From Hyphomonas sp. (GTDB taxonomy: Bacteria > Pseudomonadota > Alphaproteobacteria > Caulobacterales > Hyphomonadaceae), in assembly GCF_013823385.1 (NCBI RefSeq), contig NZ_PNMA01000015.1:21892-85891 (forward strand): a DNA stretch of 64,000 nt, read 5' to 3'. The notes beneath the pieces were generated by a model. That model was not told the DNA's origin. It saw nothing but the letters and a program-made list of their open reading frames with translations, and made no database searches. Every line of letters begins with the position of its first letter. Within the stretch, counting starts at the first letter, position 1. The translations under genes were made by a program, and so were the position numbers. Below, one piece after another: positions 24,623-35,310 of the stretch.

Positions 24623-25647
24623 GCGCTGGCGAGCTCGCCGACCACACGCGGGTCTTCACCGGCAGCTTTCAGCTCGGCCATCACGGCATCTGCCTCTTCC
24701 GGCGCCACCGCGAGGACGAGCCCGATGCCCATATTGAAGGTGCGGTGCATCTCTTCCAGGTCCACCTGTCCGGCATCCTGCAGCCATTGGAATACCGGCG
24801 GGGGCGTCCAGGTAGCGCGGTCGATGCGGGGGATCAGCTCATCAGGGCACATGCGGGGGGTGTTCTCGGTAAGGCCGCCGCCGGTGATATGGGCGAGGCC
24901 TTTCAGCTTTCCGGCGCGGATCAGCGGCATGACGATGGGGGCGTAAAGCCGCGTCGGCGTCAGCAGCGCTTCGCCGAGGGTTTCGGAGTTCGAGAAAGGC
25001 GAGGGGCCGCCATAGAAGAGGCCCTCGCGCTCCACGATGCGGCGGATCAGCGAATAGCCGTTGGAGTGGGGGCCGGAAGAGGCGATGCCGATCAGCACGT
25101 CGCCCGGTTGCATGTCGCCCATGCGGGGGAGCACTCTGGCGCGGTCCACGGCGCCGACGACGAAACCGGCCAGATCATAATGGCCGGGCGGGTACATGCC
25201 GGGCATTTCAGCGGTTTCGCCGCCCACCAGGGCGCAGCCCGACCGGCGGCAGCCTTCGGCGATGCCCGCGATGACAGCTTCCGCGATGCCGCCCTCAAGC
25301 TTTCCGGTGGCAAAATAGTCGAGGAAGAACAGCGGCTCGGCGCCTTGAGCGAGCACATCATTGGCGCACATGGCCACAAGGTCGATGCCGACGGTGTTGT
25401 GGATGCCGGTCTCGAAGGCCAGCATCAGCTTGGTGCCAACGCCGTCTGTGCCCGAGACGAGGATGGGATCGTCATAGCCGGCGGCCTTCAGATCGAAGAG
25501 GGCGCCAAAGCCGCCTAGGCCGCCCATCACGCCGGCGCGGGCGGTGGCCTTGGCCATCGGAGAAATTGCATCGACGAGACGTTCGCCTGCCTCAATATCG
25601 ACACCAGCATCACGATAAGAGAGAGGCGTCTTGGACGGAGTGTTCAT
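24619..25647 (-). CDS. purM: Phosphoribosylformylglycinamidine cyclo-ligase
   Basis: A 342-residue AIR synthetase that closes the imidazole ring in purine synthesis, using ATP. Family motifs seen are SYRDAGVDIEAG at the start, LVSGTDGVGTKLMLA, and GGETAEMPGMYPPGHYDLAGF. It is first in the purM-purN unit and is divergent from the DUF2066 gene across 144 bp. Confidence 0.95.
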   Translation of the reverse strand: MNTPSKTPLSYRDAGVDIEAGERLVDAISPMAKATARAGVMGGLGGFGALFDLKAAGYDDPILVSGTDGVGTKLMLAFETGIHNTVGIDLVAMCANDVLAQGAEPLFFLDYFATGKLEGGIAEAVIAGIAEGCRRSGCALVGGETAEMPGMYPPGHYDLAGFVVGAVDRARVLPRMGDMQPGDVLIGIASSGPHSNGYSLIRRIVEREGLFYGGPSPFSNSETLGEALLTPTRLYAPIVMPLIRAGKLKGLAHITGGGLTENTPRMCPDELIPRIDRATWTPPPVFQWLQDAGQVDLEEMHRTFNMGIGLVLAVAPEEADAVMAELKAAGEDPRVVGELASA

Positions 25648-25791
25648 CGGATTCTAGCCCCTCAGTTTGCCTGAATCGGCGCGTTAGCATGAGGAAGGCC
25701 CAAGTTCCAGTGAAGCTTCGGAAGTGAAGCAGCAGGTTCCCGCAGCCCGGATGGGTTGTTAGAAGGGTAACCGACAAGGAGTTTAACCACG

Positions 25792-26811
25792 ATGATTCGA
25801 TGGGTACTTGCCGCCGCGTTCCTGATTTTTGCCGCAACGCCGCTGGCTTTCGCTGACGTCCGCGACGTCTACACGATCCGCGATATTGAGGTGGATCAGC
25901 AGGCGGCAACCGTGATCGAAGCGCGCGAAGCGGCGATGTCGTCGGCCCGCGCGGCGGCCGCGCGCGCCCTCATCAACAAGATTACGCTGGCGTCGGACCG
26001 GAACGCGGCCGGCGGCATCCCGATCGATGGCGCGCTCGCTGCCCGCATGACGGCTGCGGTCGACGTTCAGGAAGAGACGGCAGGCGCTGGCCGGTATCGT
26101 GGCAAGCTGGCGGTCGTTCTGAACCCGCAGATCGTGCGGGCGCATCTGGACTCCCTCAAAGTGCCCTACCTGGACGCCCAGGCGCCGCTGGCGCTGATGG
26201 TGCCGGTAACGTCCAACGCTGCTTCGGCGGATCTCTGGCGCCAGGCTTTCGGGGAGCGCAACAATGGCGCGCTCGTGCCTTACGTGACCGCTGTGGGCAA
26301 TTTCTATACGGCTTACAGCGCCTGGCCGGAAATTTCGGCCGAAGCGACGCCGGTAAACGCCCGCCGGGCGCTGATTGCCGACCTGCAGGGGCGTGAAGGC
26401 GCCTGGCGCGTGGTGGTCTCCTCGGTGACGGCTGTGGGCAACGAGCCGGTTGGCGCGACGCCGCCGGTGGCGACGCTGGCAGATGCGGCGAAAGCTGTCT
26501 CGACCCTGCTGGGCGAAAGCTGGAAAGAGGCCTCCATCGTCCGCGATGGCAGCCGCACCAGCGTAGAGGTCTCGGTACGTTACACCTCGCTTGCCGAGTG
26601 GAATACGCTGCGCGGGGCGCTGGCGCGCTCGCCGCTGGTGTCGGATTTCCGCACCAAGGCTGTGGCGCGCGAAGGCGCGCTAGTGTCGTTCGCCTATGCC
26701 GGCGATGAAAACCGACTGCGCAGCGATCTGGTTCAGCGCGGTGTCAGCATCAGCCGGGAAGAGGGCAAGCTGACGCTTCGTTCGGCTGTTTCAACGACCG
26801 GTATCCAGTGA
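25792..26811 (+). CDS. DUF2066 exported protein
   Basis: A 339-residue protein with a signal peptide (MIRWVLAAAFLIFAATPLAFA) and the DUF2066 plan: VYTIRDIEVDQQAATVIEAR, then a long AR-rich helix, and the QEETAGAGRYRGKLAVVLNP strand. It is probably periplasmic. Function is unknown, but this gene commonly precedes hdaA in alphaproteobacteria, as it does here, with a GTGA overlap that couples the two. Confidence 0.82.
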   Translation: MIRWVLAAAFLIFAATPLAFADVRDVYTIRDIEVDQQAATVIEAREAAMSSARAAAARALINKITLASDRNAAGGIPIDGALAARMTAAVDVQEETAGAGRYRGKLAVVLNPQIVRAHLDSLKVPYLDAQAPLALMVPVTSNAASADLWRQAFGERNNGALVPYVTAVGNFYTAYSAWPEISAEATPVNARRALIADLQGREGAWRVVVSSVTAVGNEPVGATPPVATLADAAKAVSTLLGESWKEASIVRDGSRTSVEVSVRYTSLAEWNTLRGALARSPLVSDFRTKAVAREGALVSFAYAGDENRLRSDLVQRGVSISREEGKLTLRSAVSTTGIQ

Positions 26812-27539
26812 CATCTGACCCCAACGGACCGCAGGACAGTCCGGCCCAGCCCCTGCTTTCCTTCCCCCCGCCGGAGGCGCATTGGGACGGGCTGGTTCGC
26901 GGCGCGCCCAATGATGTGGCTGCCGGGCTGGCCAGCCGGCCGGAGGCCTGGGCAACCCATGCCCTCTGCGTGACCGGCCCGGCCTTCTGCGGGCTGAGCT
27001 ATCTGGCGCGGGCCTGGGCGGCGCGGTTTGGCGGGCAGTATGTGACGGCGGCGGAGTTCAATACGCTGAAGCTGGGCGCGCTGGACGCGCTGGCGGCAGG
27101 CTATGCCGCGCTCGACGATGCCGATCTGATCGTGGCCAAACGGGACGAGCAGTTTCTATCATTCTACAACATGGTCGGCGCCAAGGGCGGGCGGCTTCTG
27201 CTGGTGGCTCATTCCGGGCCGGCCGCCTGGCGGACGGGCATTGCCGACCTGCGCTCGCGGCTCAACTCCATGCCGGTGGCCGAAATCAGCCAGCCGGACG
27301 AGGATCACCTCCGGGCGCGGCTTCGGGCCGCAGCGGCGCAGCGCTTCATGAAACTGTCGCCGGAGACGGTCAATTACCTCGTGCCCCGTATTGACCTTTC
27401 CTATGAGGCGATTGAGACCCTGATGGACAGGCTCAGCGGGGCAGTGAGCATGGCCGGGAAGGCACCGGGGCTGGCACTTGCCCGCGCGGTGCTTGAAGGT
27501 TTGGATGAACACGGCGAAGAAGATGAGGGCGCTGGCTGA
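26808..27539 (+). CDS. hdaA: HdaA-type DnaA regulator with degenerate P-loop
   Basis: A 243-residue DnaA-related protein. The N-terminus has a clamp-binding-like QPLLSFPPPEAH, and the AAA+ region follows the Hda/DnaA order, ending in a helical lid (AAAQRFMKLSPETVNYLVPR). In Caulobacter, HdaA with the sliding clamp stimulates DnaA-ATP hydrolysis after replication starts. The expected Walker A Lys is missing: the loop reads VTGPAFCGLSYLARA. The start is GTG, overlapping the DUF2066 stop. The neighbourhood (DUF2066, ppk, ppx) is typical for hdaA. Confidence 0.8.
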   Translation: MTSDPNGPQDSPAQPLLSFPPPEAHWDGLVRGAPNDVAAGLASRPEAWATHALCVTGPAFCGLSYLARAWAARFGGQYVTAAEFNTLKLGALDALAAGYAALDDADLIVAKRDEQFLSFYNMVGAKGGRLLLVAHSGPAAWRTGIADLRSRLNSMPVAEISQPDEDHLRARLRAAAAQRFMKLSPETVNYLVPRIDLSYEAIETLMDRLSGAVSMAGKAPGLALARAVLEGLDEHGEEDEGAG

Positions 27540-27567
27540 ATGCCGGGCGCCGGAGCAGGGGTGACCG

Positions 27568-29745
27568 ATGCCGGACGGGCAACAACAGCGCGCAATCAGA
27601 CAGATCATGGCCTCGCCGCAGAGATTCCTGAACCGGGAGCTTTCCTGGCTTCAGTTCAACCAGCGTGTGCTGGACGAGGCGGATAACCCCGCCCATCCGC
27701 TGCTGGAGCGGCTGCGCTTTCTGTCGATCTCGGCGAGCAACCTCGATGAGTTCGACATGGTGCGCTATGCCGGCCTGCGTGAGCAGGTGCGCGCGGGCGT
27801 GACGCGGCCAAGCCAGGATGGGCTGACCCCGGCTCAGCAGGTGGCCGAAATCGAGACGGCGGCGCTGCGCCTGATCGCGGCGCAGCTTGAGCAGTGGCGC
27901 AAGCTGAAGGCCGAGATGGCCGGGCAGGGCATTTTCGTGCTTGAGCCCAAAGAGCTGACCCGCAAGGAGCGGGCGGAGCTGGAGGACTATTTCAATACCA
28001 ATATCTTCCCGATCCTGACGCCGCTGGCCGTGGACCCGGCGCACCCGTTTCCGTTCATTCCCAATCTCGGTTTCACCATCGCCTTCGATCTTGAGTCAGA
28101 AACGGGCGGTGAGGGGCAGGTGGGCATTGTGCCAATGCCGACTTTCGTGCGCCGGTTCATCCGCCTGCAGACGGGCACGAAACCGGGCATCCGCTTCATC
28201 GCGCTGGAGGATGTGATCGGGATGTTCCTGGGGACGCTGTTTCCCGGCTTCAAGGAGGTTGGGCGCTGCCTCTTCCGCATCGTGCGTGACAGCGATATCG
28301 AGATTGAGGAAGAGTCCGAAGACCTTATCCGGGAATTCGAAGTGTTGCTGAAGCAGCGTCGGCGGGGACGGATTGTCCGCCTGCGGATGCAGGCGAGCGC
28401 GCCGGAGAAGCTGCGCGAATTCATCATGCGCGAAATGGGTGCGGAGCCCTCGGATATTGTTCTCTATGACGGCATTCTCGGCATGGCGCGCCTTTCCGAG
28501 TTGATCGTCGATGATCGGCCCGAATTGCTGTTCCCGGCTTATGAGCCGCGTTATCCCGAGCGCATCCGCGAGATGGGTGGGGACATCTTCGCGGCTGTCC
28601 GTGCGAAGGATATTCTGGTCCATCACCCTTTCGAGAGCTTCGATGTGGTAGTGGAGTTTGTGCGCCAGGCGGCGGCAGACCCGCAGGTGGTGGCCATCAA
28701 GCAGACGCTTTACCGCACGACGGTCAATTCTCCCATCGTGGGCGCGCTGATCGAGGCGGCCGAGTCCGGCAAGACCGTGACAGCGCTGGTGGAGATCAAG
28801 GCGCGCTTCGATGAGGAGGCGAACCTGCGGCTGGCGCGCGATCTGGAGCGCGCCGGTGTGCAGGTGGTTTACGGCTTCATCGAATACAAGACGCACGCCA
28901 AGGTCTCGCTTGTGGTGCGCCGCGAGGGCAATGATCTTCGGACGTACACGCACTATGGAACGGGAAACTATCACCCGACCAACGCCCGTATCTATACGGA
29001 TCTTTCCCTGTTCACGGCAGATCAGGCCCTGGGGCGGGATGCCAACCGGCTGTTCAACTATGTGACAGCCTATCGGGAGCCGCCGGAAGTGGCGCCGCCG
29101 TTTGAGGTGATCGGTATGTCGCCGGTGACGCTCAAGAAGCAGCTGATCGAGATGGTCGAGGCGGAGGCGGTGGCGGCCCGAAAAGGCAAACCAAGCGGTG
29201 TCTGGGCAAAGATGAACAGCCTGGTCGATCCGGACGTGATCGATGCGCTCTACAAGGCAAGCCAGGCGGGCGTTCCGATTGTTCTGGTGGTGCGGGGTAT
29301 CTGCTGCCTGCGGCCCGGCATTCCCGGCGTGTCGGAGAATATCACGGTGAAGAGCATCGTCGGCCGTTTCCTGGAGCATTCACGCATCCTCTGCTTTGCC
29401 AATGGCGAAGCGCTGCCTTCGGCGAATGCGAAGGTGTTCATGTCCTCGGCGGACTGGATGCCGCGTAACCTGATGCGCCGGGTGGAAGTGCTGGTGCCGC
29501 TGACGAATCCCACCGTTCATCGGCAGGTGCTCAACCAGATCATGGTTGCCAATCTCAACGATGAGCGCCAGACGTGGCTGATGCACTCGGACGGCACTTA
29601 TGAGCGGTTCCCGGTGTCGTCACCTGAAACCGCCTTCACAGCGCACGGATATTTCATGGACAATCCCAGCCTATCGGGACGCGGCAGCGCGCTGGAGGTC
29701 AGCCTTCCGCCGCGCCTCTCCTATCGCGAGATCCAGCCTAAATGA
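27568..29745 (+). CDS. ppk1: Polyphosphate kinase 1
   Basis: A 725-residue enzyme that reversibly makes polyphosphate from ATP. The N-domain opens RFLNRELSWLQFNQRVLDEA, and the autophosphorylated His lies in THYGTGNYHPTNARIYTD near residue 461. The second conserved catalytic region (RVEVLVPLTNPTVHRQVLNQ) is present. It overlaps ppx by 4 nt (ATGA), so synthesis and breakdown of polyphosphate are encoded in one coupled unit behind hdaA. In Caulobacter, polyphosphate and starvation signalling affect replication control, which fits the grouping. Confidence 0.95.
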   Translation: MPDGQQQRAIRQIMASPQRFLNRELSWLQFNQRVLDEADNPAHPLLERLRFLSISASNLDEFDMVRYAGLREQVRAGVTRPSQDGLTPAQQVAEIETAALRLIAAQLEQWRKLKAEMAGQGIFVLEPKELTRKERAELEDYFNTNIFPILTPLAVDPAHPFPFIPNLGFTIAFDLESETGGEGQVGIVPMPTFVRRFIRLQTGTKPGIRFIALEDVIGMFLGTLFPGFKEVGRCLFRIVRDSDIEIEEESEDLIREFEVLLKQRRRGRIVRLRMQASAPEKLREFIMREMGAEPSDIVLYDGILGMARLSELIVDDRPELLFPAYEPRYPERIREMGGDIFAAVRAKDILVHHPFESFDVVVEFVRQAAADPQVVAIKQTLYRTTVNSPIVGALIEAAESGKTVTALVEIKARFDEEANLRLARDLERAGVQVVYGFIEYKTHAKVSLVVRREGNDLRTYTHYGTGNYHPTNARIYTDLSLFTADQALGRDANRLFNYVTAYREPPEVAPPFEVIGMSPVTLKKQLIEMVEAEAVAARKGKPSGVWAKMNSLVDPDVIDALYKASQAGVPIVLVVRGICCLRPGIPGVSENITVKSIVGRFLEHSRILCFANGEALPSANAKVFMSSADWMPRNLMRRVEVLVPLTNPTVHRQVLNQIMVANLNDERQTWLMHSDGTYERFPVSSPETAFTAHGYFMDNPSLSGRGSALEVSLPPRLSYREIQPK

Positions 29746-31229
29746 GTTTCCCCAAGTCCAGGCTCGCGGGCGTAATTGATATCGGATCGAACTCGGTGCG
29801 CCTTGTGATCTGCGAGGTCATGGGGGCCTCGATCCTGCAGACCTTCAATGAAAAGGTGATGGCAGGCCTCGGAGAAGGCATGCCGAAGACGGGCCATCTC
29901 TCACCCAAGGGCGTTGAAGCTGCGTTGCAGGCACTCAGCCGTTACCGCGCGATCCTGCGTGCGCTGAATGTCGAGACGTATCAGGCCGTCGCGACGGCTG
30001 CCGTGCGGATGGCGGGCGATGGCGAGGCTTTCCTCAAACAGGCTGGCAAGGTGCTTGGCCGGCCTGTCCGTCTGCTCAGCGGCGAGGACGAGGCGCGGCT
30101 TTCCGCGCGCGGCGTAGATCTCAGCATTCACAATCCTGTGGGCCTGATCGGCGATCTCGGCGGCTCCAGCCTCGAACTCAAGCGCATCGGTCTGGAGAAG
30201 GGCCCGAAAAACGGGGAGAGCCTGATGCTGGGGCCATTGGCGCTGGGCGATATCGTTAACGACCCCAAGGAACTGCGCAAACGTGTGCGCGATGCGCTCA
30301 AGGCCAGCCATGTGATCAAGGGCGCCAAGGGACGGTTTTATGCCGTGGGCGGGGCCTGGCGCGCATTTGGCCGGCTCGTGATGGAGATGGACAGATATCC
30401 GCTTCACGTGCTGCAGGGGTTTCAGATCAATGAGGGGCAGGTGGCACGGGCCGCCAAGCTTTGCTTCGACTCGCTGACCAACCCGGCCGCCCGCCAGCAG
30501 ATCGAGATAATCGACAAGAAGCGCGCGAAGCATTTCCCCATGGCCGCTGTTCTGCTGGAGGAAATCCTGGCCGTCAGCGCGCTGGAGGGCGTGACGATTT
30601 CTGCCGCAGGTGTGCGGGAAGGCGTGCTGCATGACCTTCTGGGTATGAGCCTGGATGATCCGTTGACGGATGGCATCATCGCGTATGCGCGGCTGGACCA
30701 CAACCAGATTGCCTTCGGGCGTGCGTTGCACGATTTCATCTCGCCGGCGCTGGTTCCTCAGAACGATCTTTTCGGATCACCGGCTGCTGACATCCGTATA
30801 GAGATGGCTGCTTGCATGATGGCTGACAGTGCGGGACGGTTCCATCCCGATCACCGCGCCGAGATGGCCTATGACCAGGCGCTGCGGGCGCCATACCTGG
30901 GCGTGACGCATCCAGAGCGCGCGATGATCGCTCATGCCATCGGCTGCCGCTATGAGAAGGACTTCAGGCGCCCCGCGGAGCATGTGGCGCTGACGACAGA
31001 GCAGCAGGCCGAACGGGCAAAACAGATTGGCTTGCTTATGCGGCTTGGCGCCGTGTTTTCCGGCCGCTCGGGCCCCATCCTGCAGCGCGCTTCGCTTCGC
31101 CGCGAAGGAGATGTCCTAGCGCTGGAGGTTCACCGCAAGGACGCCAACCTCATTTCAGAAACGGTCGAGCGGCGCCTGTCACAGGCAGCAGGTATGCTGC
31201 GCCTGAAATCCACAACCGTGGTGCGCTGA
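29742..31229 (+). CDS. ppx: Exopolyphosphatase / GppA family phosphatase
   Basis: A 495-residue member of the ASKHA fold Ppx/GppA family. The phosphate loops are GVIDIGSNSVRLVICEV at the N-terminus and GLIGDLGGSSLELKRI near residue 135. It should release phosphate from polyphosphate ends or hydrolyse pppGpp; the two activities cannot be told apart here, but adjacency to ppk1 favours polyphosphate. A C-terminal HD-like helical region follows, as in longer Ppx proteins. Confidence 0.92.
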   Translation: MSFPKSRLAGVIDIGSNSVRLVICEVMGASILQTFNEKVMAGLGEGMPKTGHLSPKGVEAALQALSRYRAILRALNVETYQAVATAAVRMAGDGEAFLKQAGKVLGRPVRLLSGEDEARLSARGVDLSIHNPVGLIGDLGGSSLELKRIGLEKGPKNGESLMLGPLALGDIVNDPKELRKRVRDALKASHVIKGAKGRFYAVGGAWRAFGRLVMEMDRYPLHVLQGFQINEGQVARAAKLCFDSLTNPAARQQIEIIDKKRAKHFPMAAVLLEEILAVSALEGVTISAAGVREGVLHDLLGMSLDDPLTDGIIAYARLDHNQIAFGRALHDFISPALVPQNDLFGSPAADIRIEMAACMMADSAGRFHPDHRAEMAYDQALRAPYLGVTHPERAMIAHAIGCRYEKDFRRPAEHVALTTEQQAERAKQIGLLMRLGAVFSGRSGPILQRASLRREGDVLALEVHRKDANLISETVERRLSQAAGMLRLKSTTVVR

Positions 31230-31236
31230 GCGCGCC

Positions 31237-32403
31237 TTAAACGTCGAACAGACGAACCTGGCCACCAGCGAAGGACACAGCAAGCTTGCCTGACAGCAGA
31301 GCGATGGCCCGCTTGCCGAACATGTCATAGCGCCAGCCGGTCATGGCCGGGATGTCTTCGCTGGTTTCGCCGCGGGCGATCCGGTCGATGTCGCTGGAGT
31401 TGGCGATGAGGCGGGGGACGACATTGTGTTCGTCCGAGACATGCTTGAGCAGCACTTTCAGCAGCTCGGGCGCACCTGCCGGGATCTGCGGGTTCTGCAC
31501 CGGGCGTGTCAGCTCGGGCGCAAAGGCATCGGGATTGGCGAGCGCTTCCTTGATGGCCTCGATCAGGCCCTGGCCATGCTTGGAGCGGATGAAGCCGTTT
31601 GGCACAGCGCGCAGCTGGTTGAAGTCTTCTTCGGTGCGCGGTTTCTGGGCGGCGATTTCCTGGATGGCGTCGTCCTTGAGGATGCGGCGGCGGGGCTTGT
31701 CGAGTTCCTGGGCGGTGCGTTCGCGCCAGGCGGCGACGGCGACGACGATGGCGGCATAGTCCTTCTTGGGCATGCGCAGTTTTAGGCGCTGCCAGGCATT
31801 CATCGGGTCGGTGTCATAGGTGGCCGGGTCTTCGAGTTCGGCCATCTCCTCGCGCACCCAATTGAGGCGGTCGGTCTTTTCCAGCTCGTCGCGCATCTTC
31901 TGATAGGCGTCTCGCAGGTGGGTCACGTCCCCGAGCGCATAAACGAGTTGTTTCTGGCTGAGTGGGCGGCGCATCCAGTCAGTAAACTGGCTGGACTTGT
32001 CGATATGCTTGCGCAGGACGCGCTGGATCAGGTTGTCGTAGGAAATCGAATCGCCAAAGCCGAGCGCCATGGCGGCAACCTGGGTATCGAAGACCGGGCC
32101 GGGGGGATGGCCGATCAGGCGGTTGAAGATTTCGATATCCTGCCGGGCGGCGTGGAACACCTTCGTCTGCCGGTCGGAGGCGATCAGATCCAGAAAGGGT
32201 CGGATATCGAGATCTTCCGCCCTGGGGTCGATCAGGCCCTCGACGCCGGGGGCGGAGGCCTGGATCAGGCAGAGTTCCGGCCAGTAAGTCGTCTCCCGGT
32301 GGAACTCGGTGTCCACGCAGACGAAGTCGGATTCGGCGAGGGCGCCGCACAGATCTTCCAGTGCGGACTGCTCTGTGATGGGGGTCAGGGTGTTGTCAGT
32401 CAT
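31237..32403 (-). CDS. rnd: Ribonuclease D
   Basis: A 388-residue 3'-5' exonuclease acting on tRNA precursors. The DEDD core shows [17 protein letters not shown] (Exo I), the [10 protein letters not shown] stretch with the second Asp (Exo II), and [16 protein letters not shown] (Exo III). One or two HRDC domains follow ([18 protein letters not shown]). It is convergent with ppx (7-bp gap) and divergent from aspS. Confidence 0.92.
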   Translation of the reverse strand: MTDNTLTPITEQSALEDLCGALAESDFVCVDTEFHRETTYWPELCLIQASAPGVEGLIDPRAEDLDIRPFLDLIASDRQTKVFHAARQDIEIFNRLIGHPPGPVFDTQVAAMALGFGDSISYDNLIQRVLRKHIDKSSQFTDWMRRPLSQKQLVYALGDVTHLRDAYQKMRDELEKTDRLNWVREEMAELEDPATYDTDPMNAWQRLKLRMPKKDYAAIVVAVAAWRERTAQELDKPRRRILKDDAIQEIAAQKPRTEEDFNQLRAVPNGFIRSKHGQGLIEAIKEALANPDAFAPELTRPVQNPQIPAGAPELLKVLLKHVSDEHNVVPRLIANSSDIDRIARGETSEDIPAMTGWRYDMFGKRAIALLSGKLAVSFAGGQVRLFDV

Positions 32404-32501
32404 CGCTTCAGCGCTTATCGCACCAACTTGACAAAGGCGAGGGGGTCTGTGCCCTACGCCGCTTCTTTCTGATTCAAGCGATTTTCCGGAGATTTCGCCC
32501 G

Positions 32502-34325
32502 ATGCATGCCTATCGCACCCATACCTGCGGCGAGCTGCGCAAATCCCATGTGGGAGAAACCGTAAAGATTTCAGGCTGGCTGCACCGCCGCCGGGATCAT
32601 GGTGGGGTCATGTTCATCGACCTGCGCGATCATTACGGCCTCACACAGATTGTTTTCAATCCGGGCTCGCCGGGCTTTGCCACGGTTGAACGCCTGCGCG
32701 CGGAAAGCGTCATTACGGTTGAAGGCAAGGTGGTTGCCCGCGATGCCGAGCTGGTGAACGCAAACCTTGCCACGGGCGAGATCGAAGTGGTGGGCGGGGA
32801 AGTCTCGGTTCAGTCCGAAGCGGCCGAGCTGCCGATGCCGGTATTCGGGGACCACTCCTATCCGGAAGAAATCCGCCTCAAGCACCGCTATCTGGATCTG
32901 CGCCGCGAGCAGCTGCACAAGAACATGATCCTGCGCAGCCAGGTGATCTCCAGCCTGCGCCGCCGCATGGTCGAGCAGGGCTTCACCGAATACCAGACGC
33001 CGATCCTCACCGCTTCCAGCCCGGAAGGCGCGCGTGACTTCCTGGTGCCGAGCCGCCTGCACCCCGGCGAATTCTACGCCCTCCCGCAGGCGCCCCAGCA
33101 GTTCAAGCAGCTGCTGATGGTGTCGGGCTTCGACCGCTACTTCCAGATTGCGCCCTGCTTCCGGGATGAGGATGCCCGCGCGGACCGCTCACCCGGCGAG
33201 TTCTACCAGCTCGATATCGAGATGAGCTTCGTGACGCAGGAAGACGTTTTCAACGCTATTGAGCCTGTCATGCGCGGCGTGTTCGAGGAGTTTGCTGACT
33301 GGGAAGGCAAGGGGCGCACCGTGCCGGCTGGCCCGTTCCCGCACATTCCCTATGCCGAAGCGATGCTGAAATACGGCGTCGACAAGCCGGACCTGCGCAA
33401 CCCGATCATCTGCTCGGATGTTTCCGACATCGTGACGCGCGATGACGTAACCCTCGCCGTGTTCAAGAAGATCGTGGCCGGCGGCGGTATCGTGCGCGCC
33501 ATTCCGGCGCCGAACTCAGGCGAGCAGCCCCGTTCCTTCTTTGACAAGATGGATGCCTGGGCGAAGAAGGAAATGCAGGCGCCGGGCCTCGGCTATATGC
33601 GTTTCGTGGAAGAGAATGGCCAGCTGGCCGCGACCGGCCCGATTGCGAAGTTCTTTGAGCCGGCTGCGCTCGCCGCGCTGGCAGAACGCGCCGGTATCAA
33701 GGCGGGCGACGCGCTCTTCTTCTCTGCCGGCGACAAGACTGCCGCCGTGAAGCTGCAGGGCCAGGCCCGTATCCGCATTGGCGAAGAGCTGGGCATCATC
33801 GAGCCGGGCGTGTTCCGCTTCTGCTGGATTGTCGATTTCCCGATGTATGAATGGGACGAAGACAACAAGAAGGTGGACTTCAGCCACAACCCCTTCTCGA
33901 TGCCCCAGGGCGGCATGGAGGCGCTGCTCAGCGCTGATACGGTTGAGAAACAGCTCGCCCTCAAGGCGTTCCAGTATGACATCGTGTGCAACGGTGTGGA
34001 GCTCTCCTCAGGCGCCATCCGGAACCATCGCCCGGATGTGATGCTGAAGGCCTTTGAGCTGGCTGGCTATGGCCCGGAAGTGGTGGAAGCGAAGTTCGGC
34101 GGCATGCTGAACGCCTTTCGCTATGGCGCCCCGCCACATGGCGGCATTGCGCCCGGCGTGGACCGCATCGTCATGCTGCTGGCCGAGACCGACTCGCTGC
34201 GCGACGTGATCCTCTTCCCCATGAACCAGCAGGCCCGCGACCTGCTGATGGGCGCGCCGAGCCCGGTGGACGAGCGCCAGCTGAAGGAACTCAACATCCG
34301 CCTCGCGCCGGTGGTGAAGGCGTAA
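32502..34325 (+). CDS. aspS: Aspartyl-tRNA synthetase
   Basis: A 607-residue class II synthetase of the long bacterial type. The anticodon-binding OB fold opens [18 protein letters not shown]. Motif 2 is [19 protein letters not shown], the inserted GAD domain lies in the middle, and motif 3 is [14 protein letters not shown]. Alphaproteobacterial enzymes of this type are often non-discriminating (tRNA-Asp and tRNA-Asn), which depends on GatCAB elsewhere. It ends in a clear terminator. Confidence 0.95.
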   Translation: MHAYRTHTCGELRKSHVGETVKISGWLHRRRDHGGVMFIDLRDHYGLTQIVFNPGSPGFATVERLRAESVITVEGKVVARDAELVNANLATGEIEVVGGEVSVQSEAAELPMPVFGDHSYPEEIRLKHRYLDLRREQLHKNMILRSQVISSLRRRMVEQGFTEYQTPILTASSPEGARDFLVPSRLHPGEFYALPQAPQQFKQLLMVSGFDRYFQIAPCFRDEDARADRSPGEFYQLDIEMSFVTQEDVFNAIEPVMRGVFEEFADWEGKGRTVPAGPFPHIPYAEAMLKYGVDKPDLRNPIICSDVSDIVTRDDVTLAVFKKIVAGGGIVRAIPAPNSGEQPRSFFDKMDAWAKKEMQAPGLGYMRFVEENGQLAATGPIAKFFEPAALAALAERAGIKAGDALFFSAGDKTAAVKLQGQARIRIGEELGIIEPGVFRFCWIVDFPMYEWDEDNKKVDFSHNPFSMPQGGMEALLSADTVEKQLALKAFQYDIVCNGVELSSGAIRNHRPDVMLKAFELAGYGPEVVEAKFGGMLNAFRYGAPPHGGIAPGVDRIVMLLAETDSLRDVILFPMNQQARDLLMGAPSPVDERQLKELNIRLAPVVKA

Positions 34326-34354
34326 GCCTCTCCTCGAGCCTTGCGATCAAAAGC

Positions 34355-34386
34355 AAACCGCCGGGTGATGAGCCCGGCGGTTTTGA
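34355..34386 (+). terminator. Rho-independent terminator of aspS
   Basis: AACCGCCGGG and CCCGGCGGTT form a 10-bp stem around a short TGATGAG loop, followed by TTTGATT. The stem is flanked by AAA on the left, so it may also serve the opposing gene. Confidence 0.85.
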
Positions 34387-34410
34387 TTCGGGGCAGTGAT
34401 CGGGGGCGGA

Positions 34411-35148
34411 TCAGTCCTCAGCTTGGATGAGGGACACGTCGCACATGGGCAGGCTCATATTTGCCGGCAGGCGGGTTGTGAGCGAGCCGCAGGCGCCGGA
34501 AAAGTCTGCCGTAGAGGCGCCGGTGATGCCGGTCAGGTCCGCGCCCGGCAGGCGGGCATCGCGGAAGGAGGCGTTGGACACGTCTGCCCCGGCGAAGCTG
34601 GCGTCGGTGAGGTTTGCGCCGTTGAAGATGGTGCCGCGGAGATTGGCCCTGTCCATTACGGTGTCGGTGCAGTTGGCGCCCGAGAGGTCTGCCGTTTCAA
34701 GACGGGCAAAGAGCAGCGTGGCGCCTTCGAAATTCACGCCGATGAGGCGGGCCTTTTCGAGGTTTGCGCCCTGCATGCGCGCGCGGCGGAAATCAGCGCC
34801 GGAAGCGAGCACATCCTGCATGCGGGCATTGTTGAACACGGCATCGGCCAGCCGGCCGCTGGTGAGGTCTGCCCCGCGCAGGTCGGCGCCGGTGACATTG
34901 GCCTTCTGCATGTTGACGGCCGTGGCGCGCACGCCGCGCATGAAGGCGTAATCGAAGCGGGCGCCGGAATAGTTGGCGCCGTTCAGCGTCCACCCAGCAA
35001 GGTTGCGCCCGGAGAGATCACAATCGGCACAGGCCCCAATATAGCTGGGAGACCACGCAACGGGTTGGCCCTGGGCCAGAGCCGTACTGGCAAACGCAGC
35101 CGTCATGAGACCGGCCAGAGAGATAAGACGCATTTGTGGCGCGAACAT
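34411..35148 (-). CDS. Exported pentapeptide-repeat protein
   Basis: A 245-residue protein with a signal peptide (LISLAGLMTAAFASTALAQ) and about 30 pentapeptide units A(D/N)LxX from residues 45 to 220 (for example ADLRGADLTSGRL and ANLTDASFAGADVS), which fold as a right-handed square beta-helix. Two Cys pairs (GACADCD early, SGAC and MCDV late) could be disulfide-bonded in the periplasm. Function unknown. A second possible start lies five codons in. The 162-bp gap to the next gene shows no other coding sequence. Confidence 0.82.
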   Translation of the reverse strand: MFAPQMRLISLAGLMTAAFASTALAQGQPVAWSPSYIGACADCDLSGRNLAGWTLNGANYSGARFDYAFMRGVRATAVNMQKANVTGADLRGADLTSGRLADAVFNNARMQDVLASGADFRRARMQGANLEKARLIGVNFEGATLLFARLETADLSGANCTDTVMDRANLRGTIFNGANLTDASFAGADVSNASFRDARLPGADLTGITGASTADFSGACGSLTTRLPANMSLPMCDVSLIQAED

Positions 35149-35310
35149 ATGACTTGGATAATGGCAATTCTGAAAAGTCTAAACTGAACAAACAGTAAGA
35201 AGTGTAAAAGGCGCGTAACTGTTGCACGCCTGCAATAACTCTTGCACCGGCCGCAGGGTTAATTGCCCGCTCACAGGGGCAATCTGAGGCCAGCCACTCG
35301 CGCGGCAGGA

